Below are positions 8,488 to 17,439 of a stretch of 64,000 bases of DNA, piece after piece. The notes beneath the pieces were generated by a model that was given only the letters and a program-made list of their open reading frames with translations, did not search any database and was not told the origin of the DNA. Every line of letters begins with the position of its first letter. Position 1 is the stretch's first letter. This DNA comes from Rhodospirillales bacterium (GTDB lineage Bacteria; Pseudomonadota; Alphaproteobacteria; Rhodospirillales; UBA2165): the NCBI GenBank assembly GCA_022823235.1, contig JAJDXO010000057.1, positions 51,304-115,303 of the forward strand, given 5' to 3'. The translations under genes were made by a program, and so were the position numbers.

Positions 8488-8636
8488 CTACTCCGCGTTT
8501 TGCGCATGATGGCGATATCCAGCCTGTCTCTCGGCAATTTTGAGAGTTCGATTGGCACGGCGGCGGGTGTTTCCCTCTGCCGTCCTCGTAATTTGTTTCC
8601 GTTCGCATGCCTCATTGGCGACTGCCGGGCCTCCCG

Positions 8637-9341
8637 ATGACCAAGGTCAGTATAATCATTCCCGCTTACAACGAAGCCGCGACGATAATCGAGCTGCTTC
8701 AAAAAGTAAGCAGCCAGACGGTACAAGGTTTCGAATTGGAGACCATCGTCGTTGATGACGGGTCTCGGGATCAGACCGTCGAACTGCTCCGCAGGCACCC
8801 CGACCTCTACACGATCCTGGTGGAGCGGAACACCAACGGCGGCAAGGGAGCCGCCGTTATCGACGGCCTTAACAAGGCAACGGGCGAGTATATCCTGTTC
8901 CAGGATGCCGACCTGGAATATGACCCCGACGATTACGCGGGCCTGTTGGCGCCGATCTCGCGGTTCGACGCCGATGTCGTCATGGGGAGCAGGATGATCG
9001 CGTCGCCGATCACCCGGGTTTCCTATTTTTGGCATAAAGTCGGCAATCGACTAATCACGTTGATTTTCAACGTCCTCAACAATACGACCTTTACCGACGT
9101 CTATTCCTGCTACCTTGTCTACCGGCGCTCGCTGGTCGGGGCGGACCAATTGCGGTCAAAGGGATGGGAACAGCACGCGGAGATCCTCACATTGGCGGTC
9201 TCCAGGTGCAAACGGATCTATGAGGTCCCTATCAGCTACTACGGACGCACTTATGAGGACGGAAAAAAAATACGCGCCCACCACATTTTCGGCGTGATCG
9301 TCACAATGATTACGACGGCCTTTCGGTCCGGACGCTCATGA
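8637..9341 (+). CDS. Glycosyltransferase family 2, dolichyl/polyprenyl-phosphate sugar synthase-like
   Basis: 234 residues. MTKVSIIIPAYNEAATI at the N-terminus, VVDDGSRDQT near 38-47, GGKGAAVIDGLNKATGEYILFQDADLEYDP (the DxD region) and a Q-H-A-E-I segment match the DPM1/GtrB branch of GT2. These enzymes move a sugar from an NDP-sugar to polyprenyl phosphate. There is no C-terminal membrane anchor. The product could be the donor for the GT-C enzyme at 2881-4797. ATG 8637 is favoured over an ATG at 8607 because the family begins directly with the beta strand; no strong ribosome site is visible for either. Confidence 0.82.
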   Translation: MTKVSIIIPAYNEAATIIELLQKVSSQTVQGFELETIVVDDGSRDQTVELLRRHPDLYTILVERNTNGGKGAAVIDGLNKATGEYILFQDADLEYDPDDYAGLLAPISRFDADVVMGSRMIASPITRVSYFWHKVGNRLITLIFNVLNNTTFTDVYSCYLVYRRSLVGADQLRSKGWEQHAEILTLAVSRCKRIYEVPISYYGRTYEDGKKIRAHHIFGVIVTMITTAFRSGRS

Positions 9342-9396
9342 TTCCGTTTGTCGCCACGTTGACCGGCGCCCGGGCCGGGGCGCGAGGAGACTGCAT

Positions 9397-9840
9397 ATGA
9401 CCAAGCCCGATCATCCCGACATCGAACCCCTGACCGAAGAGGAGGTGCGGAAATGGCCCAAGGAGGTCATCGTCGCCCTCACCGAGAAGTTCGAGGACGA
9501 CCGCGGGGAAATCGTGCCGCTCGTCGATCTGGCGATGAAAAGCGCGGTCTGGATCACCTCCAAAAAAGGCAGCGTTCGCGCCAATCATTATCATAAGTCC
9601 GACTGGCACTTCTGTTATGTGGTCAGCGGCTCCATCGAGTATTACCACCGCCCGCACGGCAGCGGCCGGGAACCGGAAATGGTCCTGGTGAACAAGGGCG
9701 AGTTGTTCTTCACGCCGCCAATGGTCGATCACGCCATGGTATTTCCCGAGGACACGGTATTTCTCACCCTCGGACGCAACTCACGCAGGCAAGAGGTCTA
9801 TGAGGCGGACGTGGAGCGAATCGACCCGATCAATCCGTGA
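9397..9840 (+). CDS. Cupin-fold sugar-associated protein (FdtA/WxcM-like)
   Basis: 147 residues with a clear ribosome site (GAGGAG about ten bases before ATG). The core has RANHYHKSDWHFCYVVSGSIEYY followed by KGELFFTPPMVDHAMVF, the two cupin motifs with histidines and a glutamate placed for metal binding or acid/base catalysis. Family members include deoxysugar ketoisomerases and sugar epimerases. The stop overlaps the GTG of the C-methyltransferase next to it, and such pairs are typical of branched deoxysugar pathways. Whether it isomerises a 4-keto sugar or only binds one cannot be decided here. Confidence 0.75.
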   Translation: MTKPDHPDIEPLTEEEVRKWPKEVIVALTEKFEDDRGEIVPLVDLAMKSAVWITSKKGSVRANHYHKSDWHFCYVVSGSIEYYHRPHGSGREPEMVLVNKGELFFTPPMVDHAMVFPEDTVFLTLGRNSRRQEVYEADVERIDPINP

Positions 9841-11099
9841 TCAAGCCGGATTCCGTGACTTCAAAACACCATAGACGGGGGACCTGCCGGCTTTGCGGCA
9901 GCCGGAATCTGGAACGGGTTCTCTCGCTTACCCCAACCCCGCCCGCAAACGCGTTCGTTTCCCGCGATGAACTGAGCGCCGAGCAGCACTGCTACCCGCT
10001 CGACTTGCATTTTTGCAATGCCTGCGGGCACGTGCAGCTGCTGGATGTCGTCGACCCCGGGGAACTGTTTTCGAACTACGTCTATGTTTCGGGCACGTCG
10101 CCGGTTTTCGTGGAGCACTTTGAAGAATACGCGATGACCGTCACGAGCCAATTTGGCCCCGTCGACGACCGCCTCGTGGTGGAAATAGGTTCAAATGACG
10201 GAACCTTGCTCAGGTTTTTTCGCGACCGGGGGGCGGAGATACTGGGCATCGATCCGGCGAGGCGGATTGCCGCGCAAGCCAACGCAAACGGCGTCAAGAC
10301 ACTCGCCGAATTCTTCACCCCCGGCCTCGCCCGGGAAATCCGCCGGGAATATGGTGCGGCAAAAGTCGTCGCGGCCAATAACGTCCTCGCCCACGCGGAC
10401 GATCTCGCAGCCATCATCGACGGCGTCGCAACGCTGCTGGCGGATGATGGCGTGCTGGTATTCGAAGTGTCGTATCTGGCCGATGTCTATCAAAACGTCC
10501 TGTTCGACACCATCTACCACGAGCATCTGGACTATCATTCCGTCAAACCGCTCGCGCCGTTCTTTGATGCCCGCGGTCTGCGCCTGACCCGTGTCGAACG
10601 GGTGGCGCCCCATGGCGGCAGCATCCGCTGCTATGTGCAGCCCAAGGCCGCGGCGCCCGCCATCCATGCGTCGGTCCGCTGGTGCATAACGGCCGAAGAA
10701 GATCTTGGTTTGGACCGGGCCGAGACCTTCCGGCAATTCGGAGAGCGGATCACCGGGCTCGGATCGCGGCTCCGGTCCGAGCTCAAATCCATAAGCGCGG
10801 CGGGCAAGACCGTCGCCGCCTACGGCGCCCCGGCCAAGGCGACGACGTTGATGTATCACTTTCAACTGAACGCCGCCCAAATCGACTTCATCGTCGACGA
10901 CAGCGAGTGGAAGCAGGGCTTGTACTCGCCCGGATTGCATATTCCGGTCGTGGCAAGCAGTGAGATTTACCGGCAGCGTCCGGACTACCTTCTTGTGCTG
11001 GCCTGGAACTTCGCCGATCCGATCATAGCCAAGCATCAGGCCTTCCGCGACGCGGGGGGCACCTTTATCGTGCCGTTGCCGGAAATGAGGTTTATTTGA
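9837..11099 (+). CDS. Three-domain sugar C-methyltransferase
   Basis: 420 residues starting at GTG 9837, overlapping the cupin stop. The N-terminal zinc-binding domain has CRLCGS (about 17-22) and a second CxxC pair in FCNACGHVQLLDVV. The central SAM domain has VVEIGSNDGTLLRFFRDRGAEILGIDPA and the conserved DTIYHEHLDYHSVKPLAPFF segment. The C-terminal domain includes VAAYGAPAKATTLMYHF and FIVDDSEWKQGLYSPG. This order (Methyltransf_13, SAM core, Methyltransf_14) defines enzymes that C-methylate NDP-4-keto-deoxysugars. It implies a branched-chain sugar in the glycan. The last codons overlap the next gene (TTGA). Confidence 0.88.
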   Translation: MIKPDSVTSKHHRRGTCRLCGSRNLERVLSLTPTPPANAFVSRDELSAEQHCYPLDLHFCNACGHVQLLDVVDPGELFSNYVYVSGTSPVFVEHFEEYAMTVTSQFGPVDDRLVVEIGSNDGTLLRFFRDRGAEILGIDPARRIAAQANANGVKTLAEFFTPGLAREIRREYGAAKVVAANNVLAHADDLAAIIDGVATLLADDGVLVFEVSYLADVYQNVLFDTIYHEHLDYHSVKPLAPFFDARGLRLTRVERVAPHGGSIRCYVQPKAAAPAIHASVRWCITAEEDLGLDRAETFRQFGERITGLGSRLRSELKSISAAGKTVAAYGAPAKATTLMYHFQLNAAQIDFIVDDSEWKQGLYSPGLHIPVVASSEIYRQRPDYLLVLAWNFADPIIAKHQAFRDAGGTFIVPLPEMRFI

Positions 11100-12163
11100 T
11101 CGTGTCCAGTCATCTTCCAGAAACCGATATACGGGAAATCGTCGACCGGCTTGGTCCCGCCGCCGAGAACTTTTCCGGCAAGACAATTTTGTTGACCGGC
11201 GGACGGGGTTTTCTCGGCCGCTATTTCTCGGAGACCTTCAACCGGCTGAACCGGTCGGTTCTCGAGAAGCCGGCAAATCTCATCATCCTGGACAACCTCA
11301 TCACCGCGGGCGATGCCGGCCAATCCATGACAGGCGGCGAGCACGTTCAATTGATTCAGCACGACGTCATCGAGCCTTTCGGGTTCGACGGCCCGATCGA
11401 CTACGTGATTCACGCCGCCGGTATAGCCAGCCCGTTTTATTACCGGGTCTATCCCCTGGAAACGCTCGAGGTCGCGATCACCGGCACCCGCAACATGCTG
11501 CGGCTCGCCGAAGACAACGGAGCGAGATTTACCTTTTTTTCCTCCAGCGAGATTTACGGCGACCCCGATCCCAAACATGTTCCCATGGCGGAGAGCTACC
11601 GCGGCAACGTCTCCTGCCAGGGGCCCCGCGCCTGCTACGACGAGAGCAAGCGGGTCGGCGAGACCCTTTGCTACATATTTCACGATATGCACGGCACCGA
11701 AACCAACACCATCCGGCCTTTCAACATATTCGGGCCGGGAATGCAGGAGGCGGATTACCGGGTGTTGCCCAATTTCGCCAGCCGGATCAAAGGCGGACTG
11801 CCGTTGAACGTTTACGGATCGGGCAATCAGACACGGACCTTCTGCTACATCACCGACGCCATGGTCGGCTTCCTGCTGGTCGTCCTCAAGGGTGTGCCCG
11901 GCGAGGCGTACAACATCGGGAATCCGGAACCGGAAGTTTCAATCGTCGATTTGGTCAAACGATTGCAGAAAGTTCTGGATGTCCCGGTGGAATACAACTT
12001 GATCGAATACCCGGACAGTTACCCCACCGATGAACCCATGCGCCGCAGCCCGGATATCCGGAAGGCGCGGCTCCAGCTCGGCTTCAATCCCGAAGTCGAC
12101 TTCGACGAGGGGTTGAAGCGTTTCTTCGGATGGACCGATGCCGCTTACTCGGGCAAGACATAG
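11096..12163 (+). CDS. NAD-dependent epimerase/dehydratase, UDP-glucuronate decarboxylase-like
   Basis: 355 residues, most likely from TTG 11096 overlapping the previous stop; a GTG at 11102 is also possible. The extended-SDR cofactor site is TGGRGFLGRYF (about 35-45). The catalytic triad is visible as FFSSSEIYGDP and CYDESKR (YxxxK), followed by TIRPFNIFGPGM and the C-terminal TRTFCYITDAMVGFLL. The PFNIFGPGM and YxESKR context is closest to UXS-type enzymes and dTDP-sugar dehydratases. A role in making the NDP-sugar precursor is inferred from the context. Confidence 0.8.
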   Translation: MIVSSHLPETDIREIVDRLGPAAENFSGKTILLTGGRGFLGRYFSETFNRLNRSVLEKPANLIILDNLITAGDAGQSMTGGEHVQLIQHDVIEPFGFDGPIDYVIHAAGIASPFYYRVYPLETLEVAITGTRNMLRLAEDNGARFTFFSSSEIYGDPDPKHVPMAESYRGNVSCQGPRACYDESKRVGETLCYIFHDMHGTETNTIRPFNIFGPGMQEADYRVLPNFASRIKGGLPLNVYGSGNQTRTFCYITDAMVGFLLVVLKGVPGEAYNIGNPEPEVSIVDLVKRLQKVLDVPVEYNLIEYPDSYPTDEPMRRSPDIRKARLQLGFNPEVDFDEGLKRFFGWTDAAYSGKT

Positions 12164-12261
12164 AACCCGGATGACTCTCCAATTGGCGATATTCGGGCCA
12201 ACCCCCGCTGAAATACCAAGCCTGTTCCCCGGCCCGGCGGTCCCGGCCGCGCCGCCGGCCT

Positions 12262-12290
12262 TTGGCCTGTTTGCCAAACCGGCTATACAT
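12262..12290 (+). promoter_or_regulatory. Candidate sigma-70-type promoter giving a leaderless transcript
   Basis: TTGGCC at 12262-12267 and TATACAT at 12284-12290 are separated by 16 bases. The predicted start is at or within a few bases of the ATG at 12296, and there is no Shine-Dalgarno before that ATG. It sits in the only sizeable gap (12164-12295) of this part of the locus. The -35 is poor. Confidence 0.35.
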
Positions 12291-12295
12291 TCGCG

Positions 12296-13306
12296 ATGAT
12301 CGCCACCGGCAGCCTGCTGTTTCTCGCCACCTTCATCGCCGTGCTGGCCGCCACCCGAATGTCGATAGGATTGCTCGAACGGCGGCGGATCCTCGATCAT
12401 CCGACACACCGGTCGAGCCATTCCGTACCGACGCCGCGCGGGGGAGGACTCGCGGTCGTGCCGGTCATTGTCATCGCATGGATGTCAATTCCGTTGCTTG
12501 TGCCGGCGGGGCCGGGCATACGCGATCTGCTTCTCGCTTCCGGCGGCGCGGCCGCGCTTGCATTTCTTTCGTGGCGCGACGATTTGCGGGGCCTGTCCGT
12601 CAAATGGCGTCTTTCGGTCCACGCGCTGGTGGTCGGGCTGGTGGTCGGGTTTGCCTCTTTCCCCGATCCCTATTTCCAGGGCCTTGCGCCCATTTGGCTG
12701 GATCGAATAGCCGCCGCATTGGCGCTGCTCTGGTTTCTCAACCTGTTCAACTTCATGGATGGAATCGACGGCATCGCCGGCGTCGAAACCGTGTCCATCG
12801 GGCTGGGATGCGCCGTTATCGCCTGGGCAACCGGCCAGCATGCGTGGATCGGCGTGCTGGGCGTGACCCTCGCCGGAGCGGGTTTCGGCTTCCTGCGCTG
12901 GAACTGGCATCCCGCACGGATTTTTCTCGGCGACGTGGGAAGCATTCCCCTTGGATTTCTGCTCGCGTGGCTGTTATTGGCGCTGGCATCCGAAGGGGCG
13001 TGGGCGCCGGCACTGATATTGCCGTTGTATTATCTTGCCGACGCGACGATAACGCTGATTTGGAGGGCCGTGCGCGGCGAGCGGGTCTGGCAGCCGCATC
13101 GCGATCACTTCTATCAACGGGCAACCCGTCGTGGACGCAGTCATGCCTCGGTCTCTCTATTGGTGGCGGGCATCAATCTGGTCCTGGTCGGCCTCGCCGT
13201 GGTTGCGCTTGCTCATCCCTGGCCGGCCCTGATCGCGGCCATGGTCATCGTGGCCGTGTTTCTGGCATTCTTGGATGGCGGTGCAATGAACCGGGCCAGG
13301 ACATGA
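12296..13306 (+). CDS. Glycosyltransferase family 4 lipid-phosphate sugar-1-P transferase (WecA/MraY superfamily)
   Basis: 336 residues with about ten membrane segments. Family signatures are present in order: HRSSHSVPTPRGGGLAV, the acidic cytoplasmic motif WRDDLRGLSVKWRL, NLFNFMDGIDGIAGVE, NWHPARIFLGDVGSIPLGF and the late basic motif QPHRDHFYQRA. These enzymes load the first sugar-1-phosphate onto undecaprenyl phosphate at the inner face of the cytoplasmic membrane, which would start lipid-linked synthesis of this glycan. A longer overlapping frame from 12262 is a shadow. The sugar (GlcNAc, QuiNAc or FucNAc) is not determined. Confidence 0.88.
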   Translation: MIATGSLLFLATFIAVLAATRMSIGLLERRRILDHPTHRSSHSVPTPRGGGLAVVPVIVIAWMSIPLLVPAGPGIRDLLLASGGAAALAFLSWRDDLRGLSVKWRLSVHALVVGLVVGFASFPDPYFQGLAPIWLDRIAAALALLWFLNLFNFMDGIDGIAGVETVSIGLGCAVIAWATGQHAWIGVLGVTLAGAGFGFLRWNWHPARIFLGDVGSIPLGFLLAWLLLALASEGAWAPALILPLYYLADATITLIWRAVRGERVWQPHRDHFYQRATRRGRSHASVSLLVAGINLVLVGLAVVALAHPWPALIAAMVIVAVFLAFLDGGAMNRART

Positions 13307-13334
13307 TCCGAGAGGTTGGAAGGCTGAAACGAGC

Positions 13335-14054
13335 ATGACAGCGCCACTTGCCGGAAAACTGGCCGCCGTAACGGGCGGCACCCGGGGGATCGGCCGCGCG
13401 ATCGCCGAGAAACTCGGGCGCGACGGCGCACAGGTGATCGTGACGGGACGAACCCCCGGGGGAGAGGCGCCGGAAGGATGCGAATTCGTCGCCGCCGACT
13501 TCGCCGGAACGGAAACGGTGGATGAATTCGCGGATTTTCTGGCCCGGAGGTCGCCGGATATCCTGGTCAACAATGCCGGAATCAACAAAATCGCCAAGTT
13601 CGCGGAGATCGAACCCGCGGACTTCAATCGCATCCAGCAGGTAAACGTGAATGCCGTGTTCCGGTTGTGCCAATCGGTCGTCCCGGAAATGCAGGCGCGG
13701 GGGTGGGGCCGGATCGTCAACATCTGTTCCGTGTGGGGCATTGTCGGGAAGGAGCTGCGCGGGTCATACTCCGCGAGCAAATTCGCGCTCGCCGGCATGA
13801 CGGCCGCACTGGCGGCGGAGGTCGCCGCCGCGGGCGTGCTGGTAAACTGCGTATCGCCGGGCGTCATCGAAACGGAAATGACACGGACCGCCATAGACGA
13901 ACAACAGCTGGCGGACCTTCTTGCCCAGGTGCCGGCGGGGCGATTGGGGCGGCCCGACGAGGTTGCGGCGCTGGTCGCCTGGCTCGCGGGCCCTCAAAAC
14001 ACCTTCATCGCCGGGCAGAACATCGCGATCGACGGGGGCCTCACCCGTGGCTGA
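13335..14054 (+). CDS. SDR family oxidoreductase (FabG-like)
   Basis: 239 residues, the classical SDR length. Cofactor motif TGGTRGIGRAIAEKLG (about 13-28), NNAGINK, the catalytic Ser/Tyr/Lys as ICSVWGIVGKELRGSYSASKFAL, and VSPGVIETEMT follow in order. GGAAGG lies about 15 bases upstream of the ATG. The 3' end overlaps the start of the sugar-phosphate cyclase gene, so the two probably serve one pathway; reduction of a keto-cyclitol or keto-sugar is a reasonable inference. A fatty-acid role is less likely in this setting. Confidence 0.87.
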   Translation: MTAPLAGKLAAVTGGTRGIGRAIAEKLGRDGAQVIVTGRTPGGEAPEGCEFVAADFAGTETVDEFADFLARRSPDILVNNAGINKIAKFAEIEPADFNRIQQVNVNAVFRLCQSVVPEMQARGWGRIVNICSVWGIVGKELRGSYSASKFALAGMTAALAAEVAAAGVLVNCVSPGVIETEMTRTAIDEQQLADLLAQVPAGRLGRPDEVAALVAWLAGPQNTFIAGQNIAIDGGLTRG

Positions 14055-15120
14055 GCACATGACCATCAAGTCGCACAAGGGCGCGTATGAGGTCTATTTC
14101 GACAGACGCGCCATCGACCGCCTTAACGGCGACGTTCCGCCGGACATCCATGTCATCATCGATTCCGTCGTTGCCGACCTTTATCGGGATCGCCTGTCGA
14201 ACGTTCTGAACCAGCCGTCGGTGCTGCTTGTCGAGGCGACGGAACACAACAAATCGCTTGATCGCGTGCCCGACTATGTCGAGCACCTGGTAGAGCATGG
14301 ATTTCGCCGGAACCACCGGCTCCTTGGAATCGGCGGCGGGATCATCCAGGACATCACTTGTTTTCTCGCCGCCACGATGATGCGGGGTGTGCAATGGACA
14401 TTCTATCCGACGACGCTGCTCTCCCAGGCGGACTCCTGCGTGGGGTCGAAGAGTTCGATCAATTCCGGCAATGCGAAGAATATCGTCGGCACCTTCACGC
14501 CCCCGAACGAAGTCCATATCTCGACGGACTTTCTCGGAACGCTCGACGAACAGGATGTCCGGTCCGGAGTAGGAGAAATTCTAAAGGTGCATGCCATCGA
14601 CGGCCCGAAGTCGTTCGACCGGCTGGCCGGGGATTATCCGCGCCTTTTTACCGATCCAGCGGTAATGGAGCACTATATCAACAGGGCCCTGGAGATTAAG
14701 CGCCCCTATGTGGAACAGGACGAGTTCGACACCGGAATTCGCAATATCTTCAACTACGGCCACTCTTTCGGCCACGCCATCGAAGCGGCGACCGACTTCG
14801 GTATTCCTCACGGCATCGCCGTCACCATGGGGATGGATATGGCCAACTTCGTGACCCGGGAACTGGGCATCGGATCCGGGGCGAGCTATGGCCGAATGCA
14901 CCCCGCGTTGAGCAGCAATTACGCGGGATTTGAATCTTTCGAGGTTCCACTCGATCCGTTTCTTGCGGCGATCATGAAGGACAAGAAGAACGTCGGGCGG
15001 AACGAGGTTACCATCATCGTTCCGGATCGGAACGAATCCCTGCACAAAGTACGGCGCGCCTGCGACCAGGATTTCAAAGGCGCCTGCGAAGCCTTTCTCG
15101 CGACCGGCCGGACCAATTGA
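14047..15120 (+). CDS. 3-dehydroquinate synthase-family sugar-phosphate cyclase
   Basis: 357 residues from GTG 14047, which overlaps the previous stop and has a G-rich stretch eight bases upstream; ATG 14059 is the alternative. The family blocks are clear: RLLGIGGGIIQDITCFLAAT (NAD site), YPTTLLSQADSCVGSKSSIN, NIVGTFTPPNEVHISTDFL, and the metal ligands Glu in SGVGEILKVH, His in NYGHSFGHAIE and His in IPHGIAVTMGM. AroB makes dehydroquinate from DAHP; relatives cyclise other sugar phosphates to cyclitols. Position inside a glycan locus beside an SDR argues for a dedicated cyclitol or keto-sugar step rather than shikimate synthesis. The substrate cannot be assigned from these motifs alone. Confidence 0.8.
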   Translation: MAEHMTIKSHKGAYEVYFDRRAIDRLNGDVPPDIHVIIDSVVADLYRDRLSNVLNQPSVLLVEATEHNKSLDRVPDYVEHLVEHGFRRNHRLLGIGGGIIQDITCFLAATMMRGVQWTFYPTTLLSQADSCVGSKSSINSGNAKNIVGTFTPPNEVHISTDFLGTLDEQDVRSGVGEILKVHAIDGPKSFDRLAGDYPRLFTDPAVMEHYINRALEIKRPYVEQDEFDTGIRNIFNYGHSFGHAIEAATDFGIPHGIAVTMGMDMANFVTRELGIGSGASYGRMHPALSSNYAGFESFEVPLDPFLAAIMKDKKNVGRNEVTIIVPDRNESLHKVRRACDQDFKGACEAFLATGRTN

Positions 15121-16370
15121 GAATCCTCTTTCTCACCGAGAATTTTCCTCCGGAGACGAACGCCGCCGCGACGCGGGTCTACGAGCGCGCCGTATACTGG
15201 GCGCAATGGGGCCACGGCGTCACCGTCATAACCTGCGCGCCCAACTTTCCCCACGGCAAGCTGTTCGACGGCTACGCCAACCCTTGGCGGCAGGTCGAGG
15301 AAATGGACGGCATCCGGGTCGTCCGGGTCAAAACCTACATTGCCGCAAACCGCGGCGTGGTCCGGCGAACCCTTGATTTCCTGAGTTTCCTGGTGACCGG
15401 CACCATCGGCGCGCTCCGCGAGCCGAAGCCGGATGTCGTCACGGCCACGTCGCCCCAGTTTTTCGCCGCGCTCGCCGGCTGGCTGGTCGGGCTGCTCAGG
15501 CGGCGGCCCTTCGTCTTCGAGCTGGGCGACTTGTGGCCGGTGTCCATCGAGGCCGTCGGCGCAATGAAGCGGGGACCGGCAATCCGGACGTTGGAGAAAC
15601 TGGAACTGTTTCTATACCGCCGATCAGCCGCCGTCATCGCGCTCACCGACTCATTCAAGCGCAACCTCACCAGCCGGGGCATCGCGCCCGAAAAGATCGG
15701 CGTGGTCATCAACGGCGTCGACGCAAGCCGCTACCAGCCGCGGGACCGCGACCGGGAGCTTGCCCGGGAATGGGGGTTGGCCGGCAAGTTCGTCATCGGA
15801 TACGTCGGCACGCACGGCATGGCCCATGGCCTCGGCAATGTCCTGGACGCGGCGGAGCTTCTGGCGGACGCGGACGGGATCAGGCTGTTTTTCGCCGGGG
15901 CCGGGGCCGAACGCGACGCGCTGATCGAGGATGTAAATCGGCGTGGATTGAAGAATGTCGTGTTCATCCCGCCGCAGCCGAAATCCGAGATGCCGCGAAT
16001 CTGGAGCCTCTGCGACGTCGCCCTGGTCCACCTGAAAGACAACCCGGTCTTCGCGGGTGTCATCCCGTCGAAGATTTTCGAGGCGATGGCCATGGGACTG
16101 CCCGTCCTGCTCGCCGCCCCCGGCGGTGAAGCCACCGCGATCGTCGAGGGCAATGGTGCGGGGGTATCCGTGCCCCCCGAAGACCCGGCCGCCCTCGCCG
16201 CGGCGGTCAGGCGCCTGGCCGACGACGAACGGGAGCGCGCGGGTCTCGCCCGGGCCGCACTGCAGGCCAGCCAACGCTATAGCCGGGAACGGCAGGCCGC
16301 CGAGGTGCTGGAGGTTTATCGGACCGTCAGCAAAAGCGGGCCGGACGGGACCGGCGCGGAGAACCGGTGA
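15117..16370 (+). CDS. Glycosyltransferase family 4 (WbuB-like)
   Basis: 417 residues from TTG 15117 overlapping the cyclase stop (TTGA). The N-terminal domain has ILFLTENFPPETNAAATRVYE. The C-terminal domain has FVIGYVGTHGMAHGLGNVLDAAELL (donor-binding loop) and IPSKIFEAMAMGLPVLLAAPGGEATAIVE, the E-x7-E type donor motif of retaining GT4 enzymes. VVINGVDASRYQP joins the two Rossmann domains. WbuB-type enzymes add an early sugar to the undecaprenyl-linked primer, agreeing with the WecA-like gene upstream. It overlaps the next gene by GTGA. Confidence 0.87.
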   Translation: MRILFLTENFPPETNAAATRVYERAVYWAQWGHGVTVITCAPNFPHGKLFDGYANPWRQVEEMDGIRVVRVKTYIAANRGVVRRTLDFLSFLVTGTIGALREPKPDVVTATSPQFFAALAGWLVGLLRRRPFVFELGDLWPVSIEAVGAMKRGPAIRTLEKLELFLYRRSAAVIALTDSFKRNLTSRGIAPEKIGVVINGVDASRYQPRDRDRELAREWGLAGKFVIGYVGTHGMAHGLGNVLDAAELLADADGIRLFFAGAGAERDALIEDVNRRGLKNVVFIPPQPKSEMPRIWSLCDVALVHLKDNPVFAGVIPSKIFEAMAMGLPVLLAAPGGEATAIVEGNGAGVSVPPEDPAALAAAVRRLADDERERAGLARAALQASQRYSRERQAAEVLEVYRTVSKSGPDGTGAENR

Positions 16371-17329
16371 GCCGGGTTCTCATCACCGGCGCGTGCGGAT
16401 TTGTCGGCAGCGCGCTGTGCCGCGAACTGCGCGGCCGGGGACACCTCCTGTCCGGCACCACCCGCGACCCGGCGCGCAAGCAAGGGGGCGACGGCACGCC
16501 GCTCTATGTCATCCCGGACATGGACGGCGCCACCGACTGGTCCCGGGCGGTCAGCGGTGCCGACGTCGTCATCCACCTCGCGGCCCGGACCCACATCACC
16601 GGTGGCGCGGGCGCCAAGGCGCTCGATCTCTACCGGCAAACCAATGTCGAAGGTTCCCGCGCTCTCGCCGAGGCGGCAGCCGCGGCGGGCGTCCGGCAGT
16701 TCGTATTCCTGAGTTCCATCAAGGCGGCCGGCGAACGAAGCGGCGGGGAGGGTCTCGCCGAACGGACCGAGCCGGCCCCGGAAGACGCCTACGGCCTGTC
16801 CAAGCTGGAAGCCGAAAAAGCCGTCCAAGCGGCGGACGGCGGACGGATGTCATTGACCATCCTGCGCCCGCCGCTGATTTACGGGCCGGGCGTGCGGGCA
16901 AATTTCCTTCAGCTATTGGACGCCTGCGAGGCCCGGCGGCCGTTGCCGCTGGCCGGAATTGAAAATCGGCGAAGCCTGGTTTTTGTCGGCAATCTCGCCC
17001 ATGCCGTCGCCGAATGCATCGACCGGCCCGAAGCGGCGGAGGGGATTTTTCACATCGCCGACAGCGAACCGGTATCGACCACCGGCCTGATCCGGGCCAT
17101 CGGACGCGCGCTCGGCAGGCGGCAGCGGCTGTTTCCGGTCCCGAAAGCGGTTCTTCGGATCGGCGGCTCCATCACGGCCCGGCGATCGGCCGTCGACCGT
17201 CTCCTGGGGTCGCTGGTCGTTGACGGTTCGCGTTTTCGTTCGGCCCTTGGCTGGACCCCACCCTACGATTTCGAGTTGGGCCTGGCCGAGACCGCGGACT
17301 GGTACCGCCGTCAAAATACAACGAGTTAG
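16367..17329 (+). CDS. NAD-dependent epimerase/dehydratase family protein
   Basis: 320 residues starting at GTG 16367 over the GT4 stop. It is an extended SDR: VLITGACGFVGSALCREL at the N-terminus, LAARTHITGGAG, FLSSIKAAGE, and YGLSKLEAEKAV (YxxxK), then LRPPLIYGPGVRANFLQLL. It is similar to UDP-GlcNAc/QuiNAc 4-epimerase or 4-reductase types that pair with WecA-like transferases and FlaA1-like dehydratases. A role as the 4-keto reductase completing a QuiNAc- or FucNAc-type precursor made by the next gene is inferred from this neighbourhood. Confidence 0.82.
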   Translation: MSRVLITGACGFVGSALCRELRGRGHLLSGTTRDPARKQGGDGTPLYVIPDMDGATDWSRAVSGADVVIHLAARTHITGGAGAKALDLYRQTNVEGSRALAEAAAAAGVRQFVFLSSIKAAGERSGGEGLAERTEPAPEDAYGLSKLEAEKAVQAADGGRMSLTILRPPLIYGPGVRANFLQLLDACEARRPLPLAGIENRRSLVFVGNLAHAVAECIDRPEAAEGIFHIADSEPVSTTGLIRAIGRALGRRQRLFPVPKAVLRIGGSITARRSAVDRLLGSLVVDGSRFRSALGWTPPYDFELGLAETADWYRRQNTTS

Positions 17330-17439
17330 ACCCTTCATACGAAGAACGGTTTTACTTTAGACTCAATGTGTTATGTATCCATTTGCAGTCAGGCGGACGA
17401 GCCTGCGAAGACAACCGAAGATCACCCGTTGTCGATAAG

